DNA of 64,000 bases from an uncultured Prevotella sp. (GTDB lineage Bacteria > Bacteroidota > Bacteroidia > Bacteroidales > Bacteroidaceae): positions 21,191 to 85,190 of the forward strand of contig CALCVP010000012.1 in NCBI GenBank assembly GCA_937907705.1, given 5' to 3'. Both the position numbers and the translations under genes were made by a program. A model generated the notes under the pieces. That model was not told where the DNA came from. It saw only the letters and a program-made list of their open reading frames with translations, and made no database searches. Of this stretch, positions 46,259 to 55,208 are shown piece after piece (within the stretch, counting starts at the first letter, position 1; each line of letters begins with the position of its first letter).

Positions 46259-46963
46259 ATGTATATATTCAACAATTTATTGGCAAGACTGTTGGATACA
46301 ATTGCACCAAGACCGTGTGCAATATGTGGCAGGAGGTTAGCTATCAGTGAATATACGCTGTGTACGGTATGCAACATGCAACTGCCTCGAACAGAATTTC
46401 AGCGTTGCCCATACGACAATGAGATGGCTATGGAATTTTGGGGAAGAATACCGATTGAGAAAGCCGCGGCCTTATTCTTCTTCATGCCCAAAGACCCTGT
46501 AAGTAGTGTTGTCTATGCCTGTAAATATGCTCATCATCCAGATTATTGTGAGTATATGGGCAGACTGATAGCAACAGAATTTTGCCGTTATAAATTCTTT
46601 GATACTATTGATGCTATTATGGCCATGCCATTGGCAGGAAACCGCCAGAAGGAAAGAGGATACAATCAAAGTTATGAAATAGCAAAAGGCGTCAGCAAGA
46701 TAACGGGCATAGCACTTCTTGAAAATATAGTAGCACGCAAGACGTTTGAACAGACTCAAACCAAGCTGAACAGATGGGAACGTATGGAGAATGTAGAGCA
46801 TGCCTTTACATTATTAGAACCTGATAAAATAAAAGGAAAGCATATTTTGATAATTGATGATGTGGTAACTACTGGCGCTTCTATTATAGCCTGTGCTACA
46901 GCTATGATGGCATGTGGAGATGTTAAGTTCAGTGTGCTCTCATTGGGCTTTACCAAACATTAA
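46259..46963 (+). CDS. ComF-family phosphoribosyltransferase-like protein
   Basis: A 234-residue protein with an amino-terminal zinc-ribbon-like CAICGRR...CTVCN pair (residues ~20-40) and a carboxy-terminal PRPP-binding loop ILIIDDVVTTGASI (~197-210), plus MPLAGNRQKERGYNQS. ComF proteins act in DNA uptake/transformation in several bacteria; a housekeeping role is also possible. Stand-alone; the proS terminator precedes it. Confidence 0.92.
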   Translation: MYIFNNLLARLLDTIAPRPCAICGRRLAISEYTLCTVCNMQLPRTEFQRCPYDNEMAMEFWGRIPIEKAAALFFFMPKDPVSSVVYACKYAHHPDYCEYMGRLIATEFCRYKFFDTIDAIMAMPLAGNRQKERGYNQSYEIAKGVSKITGIALLENIVARKTFEQTQTKLNRWERMENVEHAFTLLEPDKIKGKHILIIDDVVTTGASIIACATAMMACGDVKFSVLSLGFTKH

Positions 46964-47066
46964 TTTTTGATACCTGCTTGTTTGAGGTAAGGCTAAAAAT
47001 ATCACCTCCAATTCATTCTGACCAAATCATTCACTACCTACTTCAGAAAGAAAGCTATCTAAATTC

Positions 47067-47097
47067 TTTGCTTTTAGCTTTATTATTTATACCTTTG
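47067..47097 (+). promoter_or_regulatory. Bacteroidetes promoter of the cobalamin locus
   Basis: TTTG (47067-47070), 19-base spacer, TACCTTTG (47090-47097): full match to the group consensus, ~60 bases before the riboswitch core. Confidence 0.8.
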
Positions 47098-47157
47098 CAA
47101 ATATATGTTTGGGCATTGCATCATTTCTACTGATGCTGCCACAAGATAGAAAATGTA

Positions 47158-47340
47158 TTTACGGTTTGCTTATAACGCGATTAAAAGGGAAGCCAGTGCA
47201 AATCTGGCACAGTCCCGCTGCTGTAAGCGGTCATTGCAAAACATGTACGATGCCACTAACATTTTATGGGAAGGCGCATGTTTTGAGACCGCAAGTCAGA
47301 AGACCTGCCGTAGATATGTACCGCTTTATGTGTTTCGAGG
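47158..47340 (+). ncRNA. Cobalamin (AdoCbl) riboswitch
   Basis: Leader RNA that binds a cobalamin and lowers expression of the B12 uptake genes. Conserved core: AAGGGAAGCCAGTGCAA then CTGGCACAGTCCCGCTGCTG (47186-47222 region), a long P-stem area, and the B12 box AGTCAGAAGACCTGCC (47294-47309). The order and spacing match the class. It ends ~35 bases before the btuB ATG, so control at translation start or early termination are both possible. Confidence 0.93.
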
Positions 47341-47371
47341 ATAGATGCATGGGCATTTTTAATAATAACAA

Positions 47372-49357
47372 ATGAGAAAACTGTTGACCATTGCTATGTG
47401 TAGTGTGGCCATAGAATCTTTTGCTCTTACAGCAGTAAAAGACACTGTGGAAACTCAAACACATATGTTGCAGAATGTTACCATAACAGAAAAGCGTACG
47501 GGTAAAGACGTGATGAGTAGTGCGCCTACACATACTCTCAATAATGGCGATTTCAACGCATTGGGAATTACTGACATTGCTGATGCGCTAAGTCGCTTGC
47601 CCAGTATTGCATTGAAAGATTATGGTGGAGCTGGTGGTATGAAAACTGTGTCTGTAAGAGGATTTGGCGATCAACATACCGGCGTCTGTTATGATGGAAT
47701 AGCACTTAGCAATTGTCAAAGTGGACAAATAGACCTGTCAAGATATTCACTTGACAATGTGGAACGAATGGCACTTACTATTGGCGATAATGATGACATA
47801 TTCATACCAGCTCGAAACGCATCAGCAGCTGCTATGCTTAACATACAGACGCCACTGCCTAAAGCCGATGACAGAAAACCGCATCTAACCATGCAGATGA
47901 GGGTGGGAGCATGGGGATACACCAATCCCTTTGTCAGATACATGCAAAGCTTGAGCAGCAAATTGACTCTTAGTGTGATGGGAGAGTATATATATGCTGA
48001 GAATGACTACCCTTTTAAGCTAAAAAACTTGTCTGTTGTTACTAAAGAAAAACGTACTAACAGTAGAATGAATAGTGGGCATAGTGAAGTAAATTTCAGA
48101 TGGATACCCTCTGACAGACAGCAACTGTGGATGAAACTCTATTATTATGATAATGACAGACAATTGCCTGGCATTGTAAGGTACTATACCAATCTATGTA
48201 AAGAGACTTTGCACGATAAAAATGCTTTTGTCCAAGCGCATTATAATCTTGTAGCGAGCAATAAAATAGCCATTAAGGCTTATGCAAAATTTAATTGGTC
48301 CGCGTCTATTTATCGAGATCCTCTTTATAAAGATGGTATTAACGATGCTGACTATTGGCAGCGCGAAGCCTATGTTTCAGCGTGTGTGTTGTGGTCGCCT
48401 ACTGTTAATTGGGCTTTTGACTATTCTGTAGACTATAGTTTTAATAATCTGAATAGTAGCTTGTCAACAGATGTACGTCCTTTTAGGAACAGTATATTAC
48501 AGAGCCTTACAGCCAAGTGGCGTAGTGGGCGTATGACCGTATTAGCTCGATTGCTAGGCTCACTCTATTATAATGATGCGAAAGAGGGGGCTTCTTCGCG
48601 TGATATGCGCAAACTCTCTCCTGCCATTTCACTATCATATAAAGTACTGTCAGGTGAAGATTTATATATAAGGGCATCTTATAAGAATATATTTAGAACA
48701 CCAACTTTCAACGAATCGTATTTCTTTCATTATGGCAGTACAAACCTTGACCCTGAAAGTACAGACCAATACAATGTAGGGCTGACTTGGATGCATCATT
48801 ATCAGGCATATACACTTGAAATGACAGTAGACGGATATATAAACCATGTTACAGACAAGATAGTGGCAGTGCCTTACAACATGTTTATATGGACCAATAT
48901 CAATGTAGGAAAAGTAAGAATAGCAGGTATGGATGCCACCTTTAATCTTGAACATAAGCTCAATAAGAGGCATGCGCTTAGGTTGGCAGGTACCTACAAT
49001 TTGCAGAAAGCACAGAACCGTACACGCAAAGATTCGCCTTACTACAACTATCAATTGGCTTATATTCCTGTCCATTCAGGCAGTGCTTCCATTACTTATG
49101 CCAATCCGTGGGCGGATATTACGTTGCACGCCACAGCTTCCAGCAAGCGATACAGCAATAATGAGCATTATGAAGGTACATCGGTATGCGGATACATGGA
49201 AACAGGACTTACACTATATAGACAATGGAAATGGCAGGGCAATACATTGGAGCTAAGGGGAGACCTCAAAAACTTGTTCAATAAGCAATATGAAATAGTA
49301 AGAGGTTACCCTATGCCCAGAATGGGTTATATGATAACTGCTACTTGCAAATTTTAA
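47372..49357 (+). CDS. btuB: TonB-dependent cobalamin receptor
   Basis: Outer-membrane vitamin B12 transporter. 661 residues with signal peptide (~1-19), plug domain (LNNGDFNALGITDIADALSRLPSI ~56, VSVRGFGDQHTGVCYDGI ~93) and a barrel ending in MGYMITATCKF. Position directly after a cobalamin riboswitch and before btuG-btuF-btuC makes the substrate assignment strong. No SusC-type regulatory domain. Start fixed by the ATG at 47372 with the leader just upstream. Confidence 0.94.
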   Translation: MRKLLTIAMCSVAIESFALTAVKDTVETQTHMLQNVTITEKRTGKDVMSSAPTHTLNNGDFNALGITDIADALSRLPSIALKDYGGAGGMKTVSVRGFGDQHTGVCYDGIALSNCQSGQIDLSRYSLDNVERMALTIGDNDDIFIPARNASAAAMLNIQTPLPKADDRKPHLTMQMRVGAWGYTNPFVRYMQSLSSKLTLSVMGEYIYAENDYPFKLKNLSVVTKEKRTNSRMNSGHSEVNFRWIPSDRQQLWMKLYYYDNDRQLPGIVRYYTNLCKETLHDKNAFVQAHYNLVASNKIAIKAYAKFNWSASIYRDPLYKDGINDADYWQREAYVSACVLWSPTVNWAFDYSVDYSFNNLNSSLSTDVRPFRNSILQSLTAKWRSGRMTVLARLLGSLYYNDAKEGASSRDMRKLSPAISLSYKVLSGEDLYIRASYKNIFRTPTFNESYFFHYGSTNLDPESTDQYNVGLTWMHHYQAYTLEMTVDGYINHVTDKIVAVPYNMFIWTNINVGKVRIAGMDATFNLEHKLNKRHALRLAGTYNLQKAQNRTRKDSPYYNYQLAYIPVHSGSASITYANPWADITLHATASSKRYSNNEHYEGTSVCGYMETGLTLYRQWKWQGNTLELRGDLKNLFNKQYEIVRGYPMPRMGYMITATCKF

Positions 49358-49425
49358 TTCTTTAGAAAGAAAACTCAAAGCTTGTAATACTTAAATTTAC
49401 AAAAAACGTTCAATAATTAAACAAT

Positions 49426-50556
49426 ATGAAAAAAACATTTTTAAGTTTTGCGGTATTGCTCATGGCAACCGCTTCGTGTGTAACATTCACCTCTTGTGAT
49501 GATGACAATGATGACAACAACACTCCTAAAGAGGTAGCCGTTAGCAACGGTGCATTCATTATAGGTTCAGGCAACAAGTCTGGACAGATTTCAGGTAACG
49601 TTACTTCTTATGACTATGCCAGTCAGACCTCTACCTTGAATGCTTTTGCCGCTGCTAACAGTCGCAATCTTGGTTTGACAGCCAATGATGCAGTGGTTTA
49701 TGGTGATAAGATGTACATTATGGTGAGCGAAGAGAACACAGTAGAAGTAGTAAATAAGAATACTTTGAAGTCTATTAAGCAAATCAAACTGACAGACAAG
49801 GCCTATTTAGGTGAGACCAATGGGGTAAAGCCACGTCATGGTGTAGCTTATGACGGCAAAGTCTATGTTACAACTTATGGCGGATATGTAGCAGCTATCG
49901 ATACTGTTACATATAATATGGGTGCTTCTTATGCTGTGGGTTCTTATCCAGAAGGTATAGCAGAGGCTAATGGCAAGCTTTATGTAGCCAATAGCGACTA
50001 TGGCAATGGCAAGAATCCGTCTATTTCTATTATTGATGTGAAAGCAGCTACTGTTACAGACTATAAGAATAGTTTGGTAAAAAACCCTGTTGGCATTATA
50101 ACCGTTAATGGTGTGCCTTATATTCTTGACTCAGGTTCGTATGATGCAAGCTGGAACCAAGTAGGTGCTGGTGTCTACAAGCTTGAAGGCAACGTAGTAA
50201 CCAAGGTAATAGATGCTACCATGATGGCTGCTGCAGGTAATTTGATTTATGTGGTCAATGCTCCTTATGGTGCAAGCACCGTAACTTACGATGTCTATGA
50301 CATTACTACCGGTACAAAGAAAACGTTCCTTACAGAGGGTGTGTTCAGCCCTGCAGCCATTGCGGTAGACCCTGTTAACGGCAATGTACTGATTGCTTCT
50401 TATAGCAAGAATCCTGATACAGGTAAAGCTAACTATAAGGGAAACGGTTATATGAATATCTATAATAAAGAAGGTCAATTAAAGAAAGAAAATATTACTA
50501 TCGGTGTAGGTCCTTCGGCTATTGTCTTTAATACAGGCGTAACTTATGCAAAGTAA
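49426..50556 (+). CDS. btuG: BtuG-like surface cobalamin-binding beta-propeller lipoprotein
   Basis: A 376-residue lipoprotein: signal sequence then TFTSCDDDNDD with lipidated Cys near residue 25 and an acidic surface-export-like stretch right after it. The body is a YncE/DUF5074-type seven-bladed propeller (repeats such as DAVVYGDKMYIMVSEENTV, HGVAYDGKVYVTTYGG, EGIAEANGKLYVANSD). BtuG proteins of gut Bacteroides bind B12 at the surface and hand it to BtuB; homology, acidic post-Cys signal and gene order support this. It overlaps btuF by 11 bases. Confidence 0.88.
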   Translation: MKKTFLSFAVLLMATASCVTFTSCDDDNDDNNTPKEVAVSNGAFIIGSGNKSGQISGNVTSYDYASQTSTLNAFAAANSRNLGLTANDAVVYGDKMYIMVSEENTVEVVNKNTLKSIKQIKLTDKAYLGETNGVKPRHGVAYDGKVYVTTYGGYVAAIDTVTYNMGASYAVGSYPEGIAEANGKLYVANSDYGNGKNPSISIIDVKAATVTDYKNSLVKNPVGIITVNGVPYILDSGSYDASWNQVGAGVYKLEGNVVTKVIDATMMAAAGNLIYVVNAPYGASTVTYDVYDITTGTKKTFLTEGVFSPAAIAVDPVNGNVLIASYSKNPDTGKANYKGNGYMNIYNKEGQLKKENITIGVGPSAIVFNTGVTYAK

Positions 50557-51679
50557 TCTAAAACTTTTTTATCTTTTTACAATAATGGTGCTGCTCTCTT
50601 TGCTCTCTTGCAATGGGGGCAGCACTCCTGCTGATAGGGGAGGTGATACGGTAAAGTTGAAATATGCTGAAAATATTACTATTGTCAAGCATAAAGGCTA
50701 CACTGTTGTATCACTGAAAGACCCTTGGAACGCTGGCAAAACGCTTCATACTTATGTTTTGGTTCCTGCTGATGAAACGCTGCCTGCCCAACTTCCCCAA
50801 GGTACTGTGGTGCGCACCCCTTTACGAAGAGCTGTTATCACCACTTCTGTACATTGTGGTTTGGTGTCTAATTTAGGAAAGAGTAGCAGCATTAAGGGCA
50901 TTTGCGAGCTTAAATACATCAACCTTCCTTGGATTCATGAGCAGTATAAAAAAGGTAATATTATTGATTGTGGCAGTGGATTGGCACCTACCCTTGAAAG
51001 TATCATTGAGGCAAATGCCGATGCAATCATTATTTCTCCTTTCCAAAATAATGGTGGATATGGTCGGTTGGAAGAATTGAAGAAACCTATTGTTGAAGCA
51101 GCCGACTATATGGAAACTTCCGCCTTGGGAAGGGCAGAGTGGGTAAAGTTTTATGGCATGTTGTTTGGAGCAGAAGAGAAAGCCAAGGCTATGTTTAATA
51201 GTGTTGAGGCCAATTATCGGAAACTTCAGCAATTAGCTGCTACTTCCACAATAAAGCAAACTGTAATGATAGACAAGAAAAACGGTTCTGTATGGTATGT
51301 ACCGGGTGGCCATAGTACCATAGGAAGAATTATAGCTGATGCCAATACGCTTTATCCTTTTGCCGATAACGGCAAGAGTGGCAGTTTGGCATTGCCTTTT
51401 GAGGTCGTACTTGAAAAGGCTGGCAATGCAGATGTTTGGATGTTGCGCTATAACAGTCCAAAAGATTTGACACTAAATGACCTTCGTTCCGACTATCAGG
51501 GGTACACTCAGTTTAAGGCTTTTCAGCGTCATGAGGTGTATGGCTGCAATACAGGCAGCAACAACTTCTATGAAGAGACACCTTTCCGTCCAGATTTACT
51601 GTTGCGTGATTTTATTATCATCACTCATCCTGATTTAAAAGCATTGGGCAAACCTACCTATTTTACAAAAATAGAATAG
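50546..51679 (+). CDS. btuF: Cobalamin ABC transporter substrate-binding lipoprotein
   Basis: Periplasmic B12-binding protein, 377 residues, with lipobox LSLLSC (Cys near 22). BtuF/FecB-like features: VITTSVHCGLVSNLGKSSSIKGICE (~92-117), PTLESIIEANADAIIISPF (~148-167) and a late DVWMLRYNSP. The start overlaps btuG by 11 bases, indicating tight coupling; a start at 50582 would destroy the charged signal region. Followed by a copy of the dispersed repeat rather than directly by btuC. Confidence 0.92.
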   Translation: MQSNLKLFYLFTIMVLLSLLSCNGGSTPADRGGDTVKLKYAENITIVKHKGYTVVSLKDPWNAGKTLHTYVLVPADETLPAQLPQGTVVRTPLRRAVITTSVHCGLVSNLGKSSSIKGICELKYINLPWIHEQYKKGNIIDCGSGLAPTLESIIEANADAIIISPFQNNGGYGRLEELKKPIVEAADYMETSALGRAEWVKFYGMLFGAEEKAKAMFNSVEANYRKLQQLAATSTIKQTVMIDKKNGSVWYVPGGHSTIGRIIADANTLYPFADNGKSGSLALPFEVVLEKAGNADVWMLRYNSPKDLTLNDLRSDYQGYTQFKAFQRHEVYGCNTGSNNFYEETPFRPDLLLRDFIIITHPDLKALGKPTYFTKIE

Positions 51680-51757
51680 TAAGTATGTGGGTACTTAAAA
51701 GTATCTTGTTAATCATAACGGCTTCATATATGAGTTTAATATTTAACGCCTATCTTA
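51680..51757 (+). repeat. Dispersed intergenic repeat, full copy within the btu operon
   Basis: Starts one base after the btuF stop with TAAGTATGTGGGT; contains GTATCTTGTTAATCATAACG and the TTCATATAT block (51723); ends ACGCCTATCTTA. Lies between btuF and btuC. Confidence 0.7.
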
Positions 51758-51776
51758 GAATAGAGCACTTTTATTC

Positions 51777-52790
51777 ATGAGACGATTTATTCAGTTTACT
51801 GCTGTTTCAGTTATTGTCATATTGATTTTGTTTTGCCTTAATTTGGTGTTAGGAGCTGTAAAGATACCTGTTGCCGATGTAGTGAGTATTCTCTGTGGGC
51901 AAGTACACAACAAGTTGAGTTGGCAATACATAGTACTACAATCCAGACTGCCACAGGCTATTACTGCCATTTTGTGTGGCAGCTCTCTGGCTGTAAGTGG
52001 TCTTTTGTTGCAAACTGCCTTTCGTAATCCTTTAGCAGGCCCTTCTATCTTCGGCATTAACAGTGGTGCCAGTTTAGGAGTAGCTTTTGTCATGCTTCTG
52101 TTTGGCGGAGGTTTCACGGCAGGTTCCACTTCGTTGAGTGGTTTTATAGCTGTATTGGTAGCCGCTTTTGGTGGTGCCATAGCTGTTATGGCCATACTGT
52201 TGCTGTTTTCTACCATTGTCAAGAACAACGTTATGTTGCTTATTATAGGTATCATGATTGGGTATGTATCATCATCTGCCATATCTTTGCTCAACTTCTT
52301 TTCAACCGAAGAGGGTGTTCATTCTTACATGATTTGGGGATTAGGCAACTTTGGCGGGGTAACCTTAGACCAGCTTCCAGCCTTTGCCGGTATCACTTGT
52401 ATAGGTTTGCTTTGTTCGCTATTGCTCATCAAGCCCCTCAATGCACTATTGCTTGGCGAACAGTATGCTGAGAGTTTAGGTATTAATACCTTGCACTTGC
52501 GAAATTGGCTTTTGGTAGTAACCGGTATCTTGACAGCTGTAACAACAGCTTTCTGTGGTCCTGTTGGCTTTATAGGTTTGGCGGTGCCACATATTTCACG
52601 CATGATGCTTGCTACTGACAATCATCGGTTTCTGATACCTGCTACCATTTTAAATGGTGCTACTATCGCATTATTGTGTAATCTGATTTGTGTGTTACCT
52701 GGCGACAAGGGTATTATTCCGCTTAATGCAGTAACACCTATCATGGGCGCTCCAGTCATTATATATGTCGTTATGAAAGGTAAAAGGTAA
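51777..52790 (+). CDS. btuC: Cobalamin ABC transporter permease (FecCD family)
   Basis: Inner-membrane permease, 337 residues, ~10 hydrophobic segments. Family features: LQSRLPQAITAILCGSSLAVSGLLLQ (~55-80), NPLAGPSIFGINSGASLG (~86-103), GLAVPHISRM (~268) with the coupling region. Belongs with BtuF; its ATPase partner BtuD is absent from this operon. It starts 98 bases after btuF, beyond the repeat element. Confidence 0.95.
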   Translation: MRRFIQFTAVSVIVILILFCLNLVLGAVKIPVADVVSILCGQVHNKLSWQYIVLQSRLPQAITAILCGSSLAVSGLLLQTAFRNPLAGPSIFGINSGASLGVAFVMLLFGGGFTAGSTSLSGFIAVLVAAFGGAIAVMAILLLFSTIVKNNVMLLIIGIMIGYVSSSAISLLNFFSTEEGVHSYMIWGLGNFGGVTLDQLPAFAGITCIGLLCSLLLIKPLNALLLGEQYAESLGINTLHLRNWLLVVTGILTAVTTAFCGPVGFIGLAVPHISRMMLATDNHRFLIPATILNGATIALLCNLICVLPGDKGIIPLNAVTPIMGAPVIIYVVMKGKR

Positions 52791-52804
52791 AAAGATAGTG
52801 TATT

Positions 52805-53059
52805 ATGATAACAAAAGACAGTATAGAAGCTGCTTACTGCTTCTTTCATCAAAAAAGACGTATTTACATACATTCCAATATGGACTGGCAAAAGGACGAT
52901 ATAGAGTATGCTATTGCACAGTATGTTGAAGGTATGAACGCTGAACTCTACGCTACATTGGCTAAAGGAAATACAGAATATCTGATTTCACATTCCAACT
53001 TTGAACATGATTTGGCTGATGCTGAAAGACAATTGGAACAGATAATGTCATCTTTTTAG
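52805..53059 (+). CDS. Small protein downstream of btuC (84 aa)
   Basis: An 84-residue soluble, acidic, helical protein (MITKDSIEAAYCFFHQK, MDWQKDDIEYAIAQYV, EHDLADAERQLEQIM). No signal peptide. It starts 15 bases after btuC and is the last gene before the terminator at 53107, so it belongs to the riboswitch-controlled transcript. I have a general memory of similar small proteins in Bacteroidales but know no function. Confidence 0.72.
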   Translation: MITKDSIEAAYCFFHQKRRIYIHSNMDWQKDDIEYAIAQYVEGMNAELYATLAKGNTEYLISHSNFEHDLADAERQLEQIMSSF

Positions 53060-53106
53060 AAGTTGCTTTCTATCGTATTGAGCATTTACAATGTTCTTGA
53101 ATATAA

Positions 53107-53158
53107 AAAAGGCAGGTGTTTAACAAGTTAATATAGGCGAGTTAGACACCTGCTTTTA
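53107..53158. terminator. Bidirectional terminator after the btu operon
   Basis: GCAGGTGTTTAAC (53112-53124) pairs with GTTAGACACCTGC (53141-53153) with one mismatch, flanked by A-run and TTTT, between the convergent small gene and C69 peptidase. Confidence 0.8.
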
Positions 53159-53194
53159 GCAACATTATTACTTATATAGTAAAGTTACCTTAGC

Positions 53195-54634
53195 TTACGC
53201 ACCATGAAAGAGGTAGTCTTTTTGTATATCTGCCGTAAGTCGTGTAAAAAGTTCTTCTGTCAGTTCTCTTGCCACGTCTAATGCATGGTTCAATACGCTG
53301 TCGGAGAAGTTTTGCAAGAGGTCAAGAGCCTGCATAGGCGAAGTCTTGTAGATACTTAGATAAGCTGCTTCCATCTCTTTCTGCCGTTGGTCATTTTCTG
53401 CCTCAAGTTTTGCATATGTCTCTTTTATGATAGGTGCATAAGCATTGTAGTTGACCATACCCAAAGTCATTACTTTGCGGAATGTCCAGTAGGCAGAAGA
53501 ACTGTCAGCTTTGTTGGAGCTTACCTTTGTGTATGCCTCAGGAAAATGTCTTACGCCTTGATAGACAGGCAGAAATACGCCCAGGTCTGCCATTCCAAAG
53601 GCTACATAGCCTAAGCAACCAATCTCTTTGGGCAACTCCTTGCGCACTTGTAGCAAGTGTGTCTGTGTAGTACGGAAAATGGACACTGGGCGATAAGGTT
53701 CATGAGGATTATTGTTTAGATAAGGATCATGACTGGTATTGTCATAGTGGAAGCGGAAAGCTTTTCTCAAGTCACTGATGCTGATAGGTTTTTCTGCTTT
53801 GGCAAATACAGGGAAGGTGTTGACCGTTACATCATTGTGTATGGCAGGGCTGAACATTTGTTGCAAGCCCCATACACGTGGATAGTTGTAAGTGGTGTCT
53901 AATTTTTCGTCTCGTGCATAAGCTTTATGAAAGTCAAATTTCTCTTTTTTAGGGTCGTAGAGGTGGTGTTTCTCTGCAAAGCCAAGCAGATTAGTTGACG
54001 CTAAAAAGTTCTCTTTGTCGTAGGGGTCGTACTCGCGAAATCGGCTTTGGTTACCCGTTACAAAATACTGGTCTTTAGGCATGCGGCAGGCTAACCAATG
54101 GTGTCCACAGGCATTTTCCAGATACCAAGTTTCCTTGTTGTCTATAAAGCTGATGCCGAATCCTTCTGCCGAACCATATTTTTCTATCAGCATACCCAAG
54201 CGCTCTACGCCCTCGCGTGCAGAGTGTATGTAAGGCAATACAATATTATATGTGCAGTTTTCTGCCAGTCCGTCTTCTACATAAGGGTCAGCCTGTAAAG
54301 CCTTTGTGCTGCTGAAGATTGTTTCAGTAGAGCTCATGCCTACGCCGAGCGAATTGAATCCTGCACTGCCCCATTCGCCAGGAAAACTGTAATCGGGTAG
54401 GGCAGTATAACCCAAGGCTTCTGAAGGCAATTCACAGGAGAACCGACTGTCTTTAGCTATGAACTTCTCAGGACCAAAGATTGTGTCTTTGTGTACTTCA
54501 ATGTTGATGGCTTGCATGGCGTCAAAGTCGCTGGAACGAGCTACTATTCTTGACCCGTCTGCACTCATCTCTTCACCTACAATAATGGTGGTACATTCTG
54601 ATGGAAGTTTTTCCATTCTGCTGTTATTTTTCAT
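53195..54634 (-). CDS. C69-family dipeptidase (no signal peptide)
   Basis: A 479-residue Ntn-hydrolase dipeptidase of the PepD/C69 family. The nucleophile is Cys14 in ECTTIIVGEEMSADGS, which becomes the amino-terminal residue after self-cleavage of the short propeptide. Further: RIVARSSDFD, WGSAGFNSLGVGMS (~90), GFGISFIDNKETWYLEN (~155-171) and VTGNQSRF (~193). It lacks a signal peptide, unlike its relative at 57561, so is probably cytoplasmic. The start may instead be the second Met at 54616. A -7-like TACTTTTG is on the minus strand at 54690-54697. Confidence 0.92.
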   Translation of the reverse strand: MKNNSRMEKLPSECTTIIVGEEMSADGSRIVARSSDFDAMQAINIEVHKDTIFGPEKFIAKDSRFSCELPSEALGYTALPDYSFPGEWGSAGFNSLGVGMSSTETIFSSTKALQADPYVEDGLAENCTYNIVLPYIHSAREGVERLGMLIEKYGSAEGFGISFIDNKETWYLENACGHHWLACRMPKDQYFVTGNQSRFREYDPYDKENFLASTNLLGFAEKHHLYDPKKEKFDFHKAYARDEKLDTTYNYPRVWGLQQMFSPAIHNDVTVNTFPVFAKAEKPISISDLRKAFRFHYDNTSHDPYLNNNPHEPYRPVSIFRTTQTHLLQVRKELPKEIGCLGYVAFGMADLGVFLPVYQGVRHFPEAYTKVSSNKADSSSAYWTFRKVMTLGMVNYNAYAPIIKETYAKLEAENDQRQKEMEAAYLSIYKTSPMQALDLLQNFSDSVLNHALDVARELTEELFTRLTADIQKDYLFHGA

Positions 54635-55208
54635 ATTCTATTATAGTGAATTGGTTTATTGCTTGTTTACCTATTGTGTAATTGATGTGCAAAAGTACAC
54701 TATTTTTATGAATTACACGTCATTTTGATGTTTAAAAAATGCTATGGAATTATTTCAGTCAAAGAATGAACTGGAATAATGATGTCAGTCTATTCTTTAT
54801 TTATTACATTTTATTGCTGTCAGGAAATTTTGCCTTAAGATAAATTAAGGCTGATATTTTTCTTGAGGTATCAATCTGCTGTTTTGTCTTTGTTTTGCAA
54901 ATTTATAGCTATGGGTGAAGATATTCATTTTACTGGGCAGCTGGCTATAGACCAACCGCAAAATAAGCATTCATGGTTGGAAGAGGTAGAGAAGCATTTT
55001 TCAGCCCTATAAAAGCCTTATTCCTGTTATACGTTTATGTGCGTTTATAGACAAAAGTAATATTTGCTACATGTTTTCATTAAGAAATTCTTATTTTTAT
55101 ATTAAAATGCTTACATTTGCACTTCAAATTAAAAAAGTAACAGCATAATGATGATATGTATAAGTAATATACATTTATGTGGTTACAGTAAGGATAATTA
55201 TTGAGCTT
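54635..55208. other. 574-base intergenic region between C69 peptidase and gltS
   Basis: Contains the C69 -7 box, a 7-base inverted repeat GCCTTAA/TTAAGGC (54832-54851), a 33-codon plus-strand frame (54911-55012) and a gltS -7-like TACATTTG at 55112-55119. No certain gene. Confidence 0.45.
54911..55012 (+). CDS. Possible small or frameshifted ORF upstream of gltS
   Basis: ATG at 54911 opens 33 codons (MGEDIHFTGQLAIDQPQ...EEVEKHF) with coding-like composition. Just before its stop, a +1 shift would continue as YKSLIPVIRLCAFIDKSNIC to a stop near 55147. This suggests a decayed small gene, but no family is recognised and the extension runs over the gltS promoter. Confidence 0.3.
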   Translation: MGEDIHFTGQLAIDQPQNKHSWLEEVEKHFSAL

